From positions 18,273 through 82,272 of the forward strand of contig CBDUNF010000001.1 in assembly GCA_965368515.1 (NCBI GenBank): a stretch of DNA of 64,000 nt. The letters run 5' to 3'. A program made the translations under genes and the position numbers. Positions 56,721 through 63,796 of the stretch are shown in pieces (the first letter of the stretch is position 1; each line of letters opens with the position of its first letter). The notes below the pieces were generated by a model that was not told the origin of the DNA, did no database searches, and saw only the letters and a list, made by a program, of their open reading frames with translations. The stretch is from JAAETI01 sp965368515 (GTDB lineage Bacteria; Actinomycetota; Acidimicrobiia; Spongiisociales; UBA5794).

Positions 56721-57634
56721 TGAGCGGCGACGTATCCCGCGAGTGGGCTCAACTCGAAGACATCGATCTTGAACTGATCAACACCGGTCTTGACCCGGCG
56801 CAGCCGACGACGGACGTTGCGATCTACTACCCGAACAACCTCGATCCGGCCCATGCGGCCAAGGTGACCGTGGACCTCCTTCTCTCGGGGTTTGACCGGG
56901 CGAAAGAGGTATTTGGCGCAGTCGGCGTGCAGCTGAAGCTAGTCGCGTTCAAGACCGGCTATCTCAATCCAAGTCTGTTTGCGATCAATTCGACCAAACC
57001 GGGAAGTGAGCTTCCGAGCGGTCGTTTTGCGAATATGTATGTCGAGGCAGAGCGCAGGCCCGCGGTCATTTCCGAAGAGGCGGAAGCGGCCTTCAGCGGG
57101 ATCGTCGGTGATGCCCCGAACAGCCACCTCGTCGTCCATCTTGTCACGCTGCAAGATGTGTTTATGGACTTCTACGAGCAGCTCGACTTCCGCACCTGGC
57201 AGCTCAAGACCATCTCGACGGGCGGGTTGTCAGTCCCCGGGTACATGTACGGCGACACCATGCCGCACCATCTGCGCGGTGTGATCACGATTACCGACCT
57301 GACCAAGAGCAAGGACTCGTGGAAAACGATTGCACACGAGTTGGGTCACAAGCTGCTCAACGTCAGCCACGAGTATCGCCAAACGAGCCCGCAGCATGAG
57401 GTGCGTGCCGACGGCGGCCTGATGTTGTATGGCGAAGGAACGGAGATCCTCTCCGGTGCCGACGGCAGGTACCACTACGAACGGCTGCACCGGTCTCCCT
57501 ATCTGTACACGGTGAGTCCGGATGGAGCCCGCAGCTACAACTCCGACTACATCGGAGGCGGCTTCTACTACGACCCGATCTACTCAGGGTGCAGCGTCGA
57601 CCTCGATGCAGAAGCGGCGGCCGCGGCGGAGTGA
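56720..57634 (+). CDS. Uncharacterised HExxH putative metallopeptidase
   Basis: This 304-residue protein has no signal peptide and no family I recognise. A zinc-site motif AHELGHKLLNVSHEY lies at about 205-219: HELGH at 206-210 with His217 and Glu218 as possible third ligands. The spacing to His217 is one residue longer than in metzincins. The N-terminal half (VAIYYPNNLDPAHAAKVTVD, FGAVGVQLKLVAFKTGYLNP) precedes a Tyr/Gly-rich C-terminal part (YIGGGFYYDPIYSG). It is translationally coupled to the cupin and is last in the CDF-Dpp operon. It may process the imported ligand or its precursor (inference). Confidence 0.68.
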   Translation: MSGDVSREWAQLEDIDLELINTGLDPAQPTTDVAIYYPNNLDPAHAAKVTVDLLLSGFDRAKEVFGAVGVQLKLVAFKTGYLNPSLFAINSTKPGSELPSGRFANMYVEAERRPAVISEEAEAAFSGIVGDAPNSHLVVHLVTLQDVFMDFYEQLDFRTWQLKTISTGGLSVPGYMYGDTMPHHLRGVITITDLTKSKDSWKTIAHELGHKLLNVSHEYRQTSPQHEVRADGGLMLYGEGTEILSGADGRYHYERLHRSPYLYTVSPDGARSYNSDYIGGGFYYDPIYSGCSVDLDAEAAAAAE

Positions 57635-57681
57635 CGGGCGAGCCGGTCTCTCCTTGCTGCGAGGTGCAGCTAGGTAGGGGG

Positions 57682-57975
57682 CTAGCGCCGCTTTGAACCT
57701 CGCGACGAGCCTCCGAGCGAGATGGTGAGACCAAACATGAACCCGAAGTCGTACCAGTTCCCGCTGTTGTGAACCTCGTAGATGTTCACAGAGTCTTTGA
57801 ACAGCGAGATGATGAAGGTGATCGGGGCGATCAGCCCATGCCACAGACCCATGAAGAAGCCGGCGACGTCGCCATCGGCGGCTTCCAGCCCCACTTCAGG
57901 ATTCGCCCCGGCGGAGCACGCACCCAGGACGACAATCAACACGATGGCAAGTGGAACAAGACGTTGCAGCTTCAT
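57682..57975 (-). CDS. Small conserved lipoprotein of unknown function
   Basis: This 97-residue protein has a lipoprotein signal (LVPLAIVLIVVLGAC, Cys20), one hydrophobic stretch GFFMGLWHGLIAPITFIISL (about 40-59) and then FKDSVNIYEVHNSGNWYDFG. The last part looks strongly constrained and I have the impression of a recurring family in environmental bacteria, but no function is known to me. Start ATG 57975 follows GGAGGTTGGT. It converges on the HExxH gene with a 47-bp gap. Confidence 0.7.
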   Translation of the reverse strand: MKLQRLVPLAIVLIVVLGACSAGANPEVGLEAADGDVAGFFMGLWHGLIAPITFIISLFKDSVNIYEVHNSGNWYDFGFMFGLTISLGGSSRGSKRR

Positions 57976-58040
57976 ACCAACCTCCGACCTTCATTCGGGT
58001 CACTCAACTTGAAGGATAGGGGCGTGGACCGTGGCTCGAT

Positions 58041-58814
58041 CTATTCAGCAACGTAGCGGGGGTACGTGTTCTTAGCCGCGGTCGCCACCGCGAGATCGAT
58101 GTCCACCGTGACGAAGGGGGCGTCCGGTGAGGTGACGCCGAGCACGTCGCCTTCCTCGGGCTCGATGATCCAGCCGTGGCCGCCCCAGTCGAATCCGGAC
58201 GCATCCCGACCGCCTCGATTCGATGACAGGCAATATGCGCCGGACATGACCGCGGCAGCTCGCCCGCCGGCCAACCACTTGTCGGCCGACGCCAGCCCTG
58301 TCGCTCGCGGCGCCGCCAGGATATTGACGCCGGATCGTGCATAGCTCCTGGCGTGCTCGGTGAACCAAAGTTCAGTGCAGATCATGAACCCGACGACGAG
58401 ATCGTTGCGGGAAACGGCATCAAATGCACCGTCTCCCCGGTCGTACCAGTTCGCCTCCCAGAACCCGGGCTCGTTGGGCAGGTAGTACTTGCGATGCACC
58501 GGCTGGTAGCCGCCCACTGCGCTCCAATGGAATCCTTCGTTGAAGTGTTTTCCATCCTCCCGGATCGGCTGGGTGCTGAGAACGGTGGCAGGAACCAGGT
58601 CGACCAGTACTTTGCGCCAGCTCTCATGTTCAACAACAGCAGACATCCATGCGGTGGGATCTGGGTGTTCCGTCGCAGCCAGCCATGGCGAAAAAGGCAT
58701 CTCCGGTAGGACAACCAGTTCCGATCGATGTCGACGGCAATGGGAGACCAATCCATCCCAGTCGACGGCAAGGTCGTTGCGGCCATTGCGGAGCTCGCAG
58801 ACGGTGACTCTCAC
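58041..58814 (-). CDS. Carbon-nitrogen hydrolase (nitrilase superfamily)
   Basis: This 257-residue enzyme has the Glu-Lys-Cys triad in order: LVVLPEMPFSPW (Glu about 38), VHRKYYLPNEPGFWE (Lys about 109) and GFMICTELWF (Cys about 146), followed by GVNILAAPRATG. It hydrolyses an amide or nitrile; the substrate is not evident. The GTG at 58814 overlaps the stop of the HTH gene (GTGA). An extension to 58934 would overlap that gene and is rejected. It is the third gene of a minus-strand operon led by the aspartic protease-like gene. Confidence 0.88.
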   Translation of the reverse strand: MRVTVCELRNGRNDLAVDWDGLVSHCRRHRSELVVLPEMPFSPWLAATEHPDPTAWMSAVVEHESWRKVLVDLVPATVLSTQPIREDGKHFNEGFHWSAVGGYQPVHRKYYLPNEPGFWEANWYDRGDGAFDAVSRNDLVVGFMICTELWFTEHARSYARSGVNILAAPRATGLASADKWLAGGRAAAVMSGAYCLSSNRGGRDASGFDWGGHGWIIEPEEGDVLGVTSPDAPFVTVDIDLAVATAAKNTYPRYVAE

Positions 58815-59098
58815 GATTTGTCCCGTTCCCAGATGAGCCGGAGTTCTAACGCTCGGCGCCCGGTCTTGTTCGCACCGAACCGCTTGTGTGCGGCCTGGCG
58901 GGTGACGCCGAGTCGCTCCGCGATTTCCGCCCACGACGCCCCGGTCGCACGAGCGTCGTCGACCCGCGCCTGTGCGTAGTCGTTCACGAACTCGTCGAGG
59001 GTCGCAAGATCGGACAGGGCGTCGAGAGGATCTCCGGCACCGGTTTGGTTATCCAGTGCTGCCTGCATTCTTTGCCGGAGTCGTTCTGCGCGATCCAT
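58811..59098 (-). CDS. Small helix-turn-helix protein
   Basis: This 95-residue protein has an N-terminal helical part and a sigma-70 region 4-like HTH, GASWAEIAERLGVTRQAAHK (about 53-72). It lacks an effector domain. It lies between the aspartic protease-like gene (9-bp gap) and the nitrilase gene (GTGA overlap). It is a candidate for binding the twin palindromes at 60268-60312 in front of the operon, but no direct evidence links them. Confidence 0.78.
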   Translation of the reverse strand: MDRAERLRQRMQAALDNQTGAGDPLDALSDLATLDEFVNDYAQARVDDARATGASWAEIAERLGVTRQAAHKRFGANKTGRRALELRLIWERDKS

Positions 59099-59107
59099 GC
59101 CGTCACT

Positions 59108-60262
59108 CTAGGAGGCTGCCCGCGGCTGCTCCAGAGTCATCCTCATCTGCCCGAAGTCCAGGGTCCACTGGTAGTGGCGAAGGAAGTTATGGCTCACCAG
59201 CCCTCCGAGGGGGAAGCCGAGAGTGCGAGGTTTGGCGAGTTGCTGCGGGAAGATGCCGGTCAACCCGGTGAGGTTGGTTCTCGTCGTTGCACCCAAAGTG
59301 ACTTCTGCGACGGAGAATGCTCCAATGTCCAGGTGGGTCGTTCCTGCTCCCGAGTTGCCGGTACTGCGTACCGTTGCGGGCGTCGGAATCCCTGCCTGTC
59401 GCATGACAGGCTCCGAGGCAAGGAAGCTGGCGTCGTTGTCGGCTTCGAGCCCAGAGTCAACAAGCAGCTTGGTCGGCACACCCGCGATGGAGCCGTCAAC
59501 AATCATGAGATGGGTTCCCGCAAGGAGGAACGGCACGCCTCCGATCGGTCGGCTCCCGCGGGGCCGCAATAGGAGTCGGTGTCCTGGGTAGTCGAGGGTT
59601 GATTGGAACAGGCGGAGCAATCCGGTGCCGACAACCGGATGAGCCATCCCGTTTAGTGAGATAGGGACGTTGGCGATGGCGACATCGCCCAGTTCCACGT
59701 GCTCCGCTCGGCCCCATCCGATCTTGGCCTTGTCACCGCCGGCGAACCTGCCGGTCGATGTTGCTGCAGCTTCAAGTCCTAGCGACCCGGCCAGCGCCCA
59801 CGGCACCGACAGCAGATCACCGCCCGTATCGATCTTGGCCTCGAGGCGTTCTCCGTTGATGGTGAGCTCAACCTGGGGTAGTTCCCATTCAGTGTCCTGA
59901 CGAAACGGGAGCCGGACAAGGGATTGGCCGCTCCAGTCGATGACGTTGGGTTCGCCACCAAAATGTCTCATCAGCTTCGTAAGCGGATCTCCCAAGCCGA
60001 GCGCCGCCGCCAGATCGTATTGATTGGTATGGAAATACACGAGGGAGAGTCGGCGCTTGATTCGGTGTCTGCGGAGTTGATTGGCCCGGGAGTGGGGGAG
60101 CAGCGAGCCCAGGTTGCCGATGGCGTCGTCGTATTTGCCTTCCAGAATCGCGATTGCGGCCAGCATCTCGAGCTGAGCCGGGCGGATATTCTCTTGTGCT
60201 TGGAGCAGCCGCCGGGCCGACGCAAGGTCACCTTGCTGGAATGCTTTGCTCGCTTCGGACAT
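59108..60262 (-). CDS. Retropepsin-like aspartic protease with N-terminal helical repeats
   Basis: This 384-residue protein has a TPR-like N-terminus (about 1-100) followed by two retropepsin-like domains. The first holds EAKIDTGGDLLSVP (Asp145-Thr-Gly) and the second KLLVDSGLEADN (Asp269-Ser-Gly), so one chain may form the two-Asp active site that retroviral enzymes make by dimerising. There is no signal peptide. The start ATG 60262 is probably leaderless, the predicted start point being within 2-3 nt. The promoter is embedded in two palindromes. Its substrates are unknown. Confidence 0.8.
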   Translation of the reverse strand: MSEASKAFQQGDLASARRLLQAQENIRPAQLEMLAAIAILEGKYDDAIGNLGSLLPHSRANQLRRHRIKRRLSLVYFHTNQYDLAAALGLGDPLTKLMRHFGGEPNVIDWSGQSLVRLPFRQDTEWELPQVELTINGERLEAKIDTGGDLLSVPWALAGSLGLEAAATSTGRFAGGDKAKIGWGRAEHVELGDVAIANVPISLNGMAHPVVGTGLLRLFQSTLDYPGHRLLLRPRGSRPIGGVPFLLAGTHLMIVDGSIAGVPTKLLVDSGLEADNDASFLASEPVMRQAGIPTPATVRSTGNSGAGTTHLDIGAFSVAEVTLGATTRTNLTGLTGIFPQQLAKPRTLGFPLGGLVSHNFLRHYQWTLDFGQMRMTLEQPRAAS

Positions 60263-60267
60263 CGTTC

Positions 60268-60284
60268 GTCAACCCTAAGTTGAC
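60268..60284. promoter_or_regulatory. 17-bp palindromic operator 1
   Basis: GTCAACCCTAAGTTGAC: perfect 6-bp arms GTCAAC/GTTGAC. On the minus strand it contains the -10 TAGGGT of the aspartic protease promoter. It forms a pair with 60296-60312, 28 bp centre to centre. Confidence 0.75.
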
Positions 60285-60300
60285 GGAATCGGACTGTCAA
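60272..60300 (-). promoter_or_regulatory. Predicted promoter of the aspartic protease-HTH-nitrilase operon
   Basis: On the minus strand TTGACA (60300-60295), 17 bp, TAGGGT (60277-60272), then 9 nt to the ATG at 60262. The -35 lies in operator 2 and the -10 in operator 1, so binding at either site should repress. Confidence 0.65.
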
Positions 60301-60312
60301 CCTCGGGTTGAC
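60296..60312. promoter_or_regulatory. 17-bp palindromic operator 2
   Basis: GTCAACCTCGGGTTGAC: perfect 7-bp arms GTCAACC/GGTTGAC. It provides the -35 hexamer of the minus-strand promoter and lies 46 bp before the divergent membrane-protein gene. Confidence 0.75.
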
Positions 60313-60357
60313 TATTTTTCTCCGCAATCTGTCGGCGCTGCCGCGTATTGTTGAGGT

Positions 60358-60696
60358 ATGGAACACAGCAACATCGTGGATATGGCGGGTTGGCGCTCGC
60401 TGGTGATTCAGATGGGTCTCATCGCCATCGGTGTCTTTAGCTTCGTGATGCTCTTCTCGTTGGGCGGGCAGTTGATCGTTGCTCCGGCGCTGTTGCCAAT
60501 GCAATGGCTCGTTGCGCGAAACACCGACGGCTGGGTGTCTCGGGCTTTCTCGCTGCTCGGTGCGGCCTTGCTCGCCGAAGTCCTCTATCTCGGTCTGCTG
60601 GTTGTTGCCGGCGGGGGGCTGGCGGTGGTAATTGCTGCGACCGTCGCGATAGCTGCTGGCGTGGTGTTCTACCGCACAAGCTGTCATAGGAGTTGA
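60358..60696 (+). CDS. Small integral membrane protein
   Basis: This 112-residue protein has three hydrophobic segments (SLVIQMGLIAIGVFSFVMLF, AFSLLGAALLAEVLYLGLLV, GGLAVVIAATVAIAAGVVFY) and no recognised domain. It is divergent from the aspartic protease operon across the twin operators. Its stop is closely followed by the SRPBCC gene (the intervening GTG is 3 nt beyond), so they are probably cotranscribed. Confidence 0.65.
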   Translation: MEHSNIVDMAGWRSLVIQMGLIAIGVFSFVMLFSLGGQLIVAPALLPMQWLVARNTDGWVSRAFSLLGAALLAEVLYLGLLVVAGGGLAVVIAATVAIAAGVVFYRTSCHRS

Positions 60697-60698
60697 CG

Positions 60699-61166
60699 GT
60701 GGACACTTCGACGATTGCCGCCTCGGGAGCGCAGATACGATCGTTGATCAAGGAGATCGAGGTCGGTGCTCCACCAGAAGTCGTGTGGTCGGCGTGGACA
60801 TCCAGCGAGGGGTTGGCCGCGTGGTGGGGGCCTCCCGCATCGAACATTGACCTGCGGATCGGGGGCCCATTCGAAATACTCTTCAGTCTCGAACAACCGG
60901 AAGGTCTTCAGGGCTCGGAGGGATGCAGAATCCTTGCCTACGTTCCCGGGGAATCTCTGTCGTTCACTTGGAATGCTCCGCCACACCTGCCACTGCGGGC
61001 AACAAACACCTGGGTTGTGTTGACCTTTATGCCGTCCCCGGCAGGAACCAACGTGCGGCTTGTTCACACGGGTTTTCTCGACGGCGCCGACTGGGACGAC
61101 TACATGAAGTACTTTGTCGACGCCTGGGACTACGTCCTAGGCCTTCTGCGTGACCATTGGGATTGA
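60699..61166 (+). CDS. SRPBCC (AHSA1-type) protein
   Basis: This 155-residue helix-grip protein opens with IKEIEVGAPPEVVWSAWTSS, then GLAAWWGPPASNIDLRIGGP, and ends with DYMKYFVDAWDYVLGLLRDH as the long C-terminal helix. The AHSA1/START-like fold binds hydrophobic ligands; roles include toxin resistance and regulation. I choose GTG 60699 because AGGAG lies 6 nt upstream; TTG 60693 overlaps the previous stop. The usual ArsR partner gene is absent. Confidence 0.84.
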   Translation: MDTSTIAASGAQIRSLIKEIEVGAPPEVVWSAWTSSEGLAAWWGPPASNIDLRIGGPFEILFSLEQPEGLQGSEGCRILAYVPGESLSFTWNAPPHLPLRATNTWVVLTFMPSPAGTNVRLVHTGFLDGADWDDYMKYFVDAWDYVLGLLRDHWD

Positions 61167-61207
61167 GCTCTGCGCTGCCGGACGCTCGACCGCCGCAGTG
61201 ATTCTGT

Positions 61208-62074
61208 CTACGTCGATTCGGGTGCCGCCGGCAGCGGAGCGAGGTCGGGGGAGGCCACCGTGCGCGCTGCCGTTTCGGCGCCCCGGTTGAGTGACGCCCG
61301 CAACCCTGCTCCCTCCATCCAGGCCACGGCGAATCCGGCGAAGAAAGAGTCTCCAGCGCCGTTCGTGTCTACGACCTGGTCCGCTTGTACTGCAGCAACA
61401 TCGATCCAACCCTCGTGTGGAGTGATGCCGCTCGCTCCGGCAGCGCCATGGGTACACACGGCAGCCGTCGCCCCTGCGGCGATCCGCTCCTCCAGGAAGG
61501 CCCGCCAGTCCGGCAGGGCCTGCGAGTTCATGAAGAGATAGTCGGCGGCTTCGATGAATTCCTGGTGATAAGGGTTGGCCCCGTTGTAGTCGTGTATGTC
61601 AACCCAAACGGGTTTGCCAAGTTCGTCGAGCAGCGGAAGGAATTGCCGGCAGTAGTTCATGATGGTTACCGATACAACATCTGCGGTGCGAGCGACCGAT
61701 CGAATGGAATCTGCGTCGACCGCAAAGTCGTGTGTGCCTGGGACGGCAAATATCGAGATCCGGTCTCCAGCGTTGTCCATCAGGTTTATGTGACGCATTG
61801 TGCCCATGGTGTCGACCTCGCTCAACAACGTCACCTTGCGGTCGGCAAGATATTGCCGGACGCGCTCGCCAGCCTCGTCGGCGCCGAGAAGGCCCCACAG
61901 CGTCGCCTCGGCGCCGAGGGCCCGGAAGTTGAGGGCCTTGCCTGCTCCGCTTGATCCCACCGTTGTGTGACTGCGCCGCGCAAAGACTGTCTGCGGCCGT
62001 GGCTCCGGGAACGTGTCGACATAGACCATCGTGTTCCAGGCGATACCACCGAGCGACAGAGTTCGCAGAACCAT
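61208..62074 (-). CDS. PfkB family carbohydrate kinase
   Basis: This 288-residue kinase has TLSLGGIAWNTMVYVDTFPE at the N-terminus, VGSSGAGKALNFRALGAEAT (about 39-58; sugar-binding glycines) and the catalytic VVDTNGAGDSFFAGFAVAW near the C-terminus. It is of ribokinase type; the sugar is unknown. It differs clearly from iolC. It stands alone on the minus strand between two SRPBCC genes. Confidence 0.88.
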   Translation of the reverse strand: MVLRTLSLGGIAWNTMVYVDTFPEPRPQTVFARRSHTTVGSSGAGKALNFRALGAEATLWGLLGADEAGERVRQYLADRKVTLLSEVDTMGTMRHINLMDNAGDRISIFAVPGTHDFAVDADSIRSVARTADVVSVTIMNYCRQFLPLLDELGKPVWVDIHDYNGANPYHQEFIEAADYLFMNSQALPDWRAFLEERIAAGATAAVCTHGAAGASGITPHEGWIDVAAVQADQVVDTNGAGDSFFAGFAVAWMEGAGLRASLNRGAETAARTVASPDLAPLPAAPEST

Positions 62075-62148
62075 CTGAGAACTGTACCCGTCTCCGATTC
62101 GTCAACGGTGTCGGGTAGGTTTGTGAGTAGGCGACAGCGAGAGGGACC

Positions 62149-62637
62149 ATGGAGATCACGAACCCGACGGGTACGCAGGTGCGAGCAGTCAAACGCTTTG
62201 CAACTGCGCCGCGCCGGATTTGGGAGGCGTTCACCGTGCCTGCCGACATGGCAGCTTGGATGTGGGGGAGCTATGCGAACAACGCTGAGGCTAAATCCGA
62301 TCTCCGCATCGGTGGTAGCTACTCGATATACACCGACAGTGCGGCTACGAAGGATGGATGGCCGTCCGATCGGATTGGTCGGCTCGGCATCTATGTTGAT
62401 GTCGTTCCAGAGTCGAGGCTGGCATACACCCTGCACTGGGACGCCCCGGTTGGCTACAACCAGCGGGGCGGGGTCGTGACCGACGAGGTCTTCGTTGTCA
62501 CCCTCACCCCGGACGGTACCGGAACGTTGCTAGTCGTCGATCACCTCGGAATCCCCGATGACGGCATCTCCGCGATCGAGCACGGTCGCGGCCTGGGAGA
62601 AGAACTAGCAGCGCTGGAGGGCGTTGTCGAGGGATAG
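62149..62637 (+). CDS. SRPBCC (AHSA1-type) protein
   Basis: This 162-residue helix-grip protein starts VRAVKRFATAPRRIWEAFTV, continues DMAAWMWGSYANNAEAKSDL and RIGGSYSIYTDSAATKDGWP, and has the C-terminal helix ISAIEHGRGLGEELAALEGV. It is a second, distant member of the fold at 60699. It is divergent from the PfkB kinase gene with 74 bp between them. The ligand is unknown. Confidence 0.84.
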   Translation: MEITNPTGTQVRAVKRFATAPRRIWEAFTVPADMAAWMWGSYANNAEAKSDLRIGGSYSIYTDSAATKDGWPSDRIGRLGIYVDVVPESRLAYTLHWDAPVGYNQRGGVVTDEVFVVTLTPDGTGTLLVVDHLGIPDDGISAIEHGRGLGEELAALEGVVEG

Positions 62638-62783
62638 CTTGCGTCTCAAGCCGGACGCATCAGTCCGTGATAGCGATGAGTGATGCCGCACGCCTTGAAG
62701 CTGGGACGCGGCGACGTACTGGGGGGAAGCGGTTACCGAGCGCCTCCGTGCTAGCGTTCTGTGGAACCAGTTCCAGGAGCCGT

Positions 62784-63791
62784 ATGCCGACAATTGCTGA
62801 CGTAGCCCAGCGGGCTGGAGTTGGGGTTGGAACCGTGTCCCGCGTTCTCAACGAGAGTCCCTTGGTAAGCGATGCGACGCGTGCGCGTGTGCTCGCCGTT
62901 ATCGAAGAGATGAACTATCGGCCGAGCCATCTCGCCCGTGGTCTCTCGATAGGTACCGCGGGTGTTCTGGCGGCCGTCGTGCAACGCATGACAACGCCAT
63001 CGGCGCTGCAACGGCTCCGTGGGATTCTCGACATCGCTTCGGCGGCCGGGTTCGACGTGATCTTGCATAACGTCAACGACATTGATGACTACCGCGATCA
63101 GGTCCGAGATCTGCTCCGTCCGGATCGTTGCGCAGGTGGGTTGCTTGTGTCGATCAAGCCCGACGAGGAGAACATCAAGCTGCTGGCAACCAACTCGGTT
63201 CCGGTGGTCATTGTCGATGGGCAGGTGCCTGAGCTCTCCAGCCTCTACATCGATGATGAACTCGGGGGCCGGATAGCAACCGAGCACCTAATCGAGCTTG
63301 GTCACGAGCGCATTGCTTTTGTGGGGGACTGGGAAGACTTCATCGGGTTTCGGCCGACCGCCAAGCGGTTGGCCGGTTACCGCAAAGCTATGGCCAATGC
63401 GGGTGTCAGCGTTCCTGAGTGGTATGTCAGGACGGGTCAGCACGAACACCTCGTGACTCTCGCTGCCACCAACGAGCTTCTCGATCTTGACGCACCGCCG
63501 ACGGCCATCGTCGCCTCCGCCGACTCTCATGCAATGGTGATCGCTCAGGGTGCCCGTGCTCGCGGCGTTCGCGTGCCGGAGGACCTGTCGATCATTGGCT
63601 ACGACGACCTGGAGATAGCCGAACACCTTGGGATATCCACGATTAGGCAGCCGCTGTATGAGTCGGGCACTCGTGGTGCCCGGATGCTTCTCGATCTCAT
63701 GGATGCAGAGACGCGGAAGCCGCAGCACGTCGAGTTGCCGATCGAATTGATCGCTCGGGGTTCGACATCGCCTCCCGGCAAACCGTCCTGA
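62784..63791 (+). CDS. LacI family transcriptional regulator
   Basis: This 335-residue repressor has the LacI HTH MPTIADVAQRAGVGVGTVSR with hinge RPSHLARGLSIGT, then the effector domain (AGVLAAVVQRMTTPSALQRL onward, SIIGYDDLEIAEHLGISTIR near the end). The recognition helix GVGTVSRVLN differs from SKSLVSLVMR of the inositol repressor, so a different operator is expected. Start ATG 62784 follows CAGGAGCCGT. A near-palindrome TGGAAC-CA-GTTCCA (62762-62775) overlaps the ribosome site and could be its own operator. The regulated sugar genes may lie outside the window. Confidence 0.9.
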   Translation: MPTIADVAQRAGVGVGTVSRVLNESPLVSDATRARVLAVIEEMNYRPSHLARGLSIGTAGVLAAVVQRMTTPSALQRLRGILDIASAAGFDVILHNVNDIDDYRDQVRDLLRPDRCAGGLLVSIKPDEENIKLLATNSVPVVIVDGQVPELSSLYIDDELGGRIATEHLIELGHERIAFVGDWEDFIGFRPTAKRLAGYRKAMANAGVSVPEWYVRTGQHEHLVTLAATNELLDLDAPPTAIVASADSHAMVIAQGARARGVRVPEDLSIIGYDDLEIAEHLGISTIRQPLYESGTRGARMLLDLMDAETRKPQHVELPIELIARGSTSPPGKPS

Positions 63792-63796
63792 TCTAG

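Noticed and set aside
62762..62775. TGGAAC-CA-GTTCCA as a sixth inositol operator
   Set aside because: It has two extra bases at the centre and lies at the ribosome site of a different LacI gene with a different recognition helix. It may be that protein's own operator or chance.
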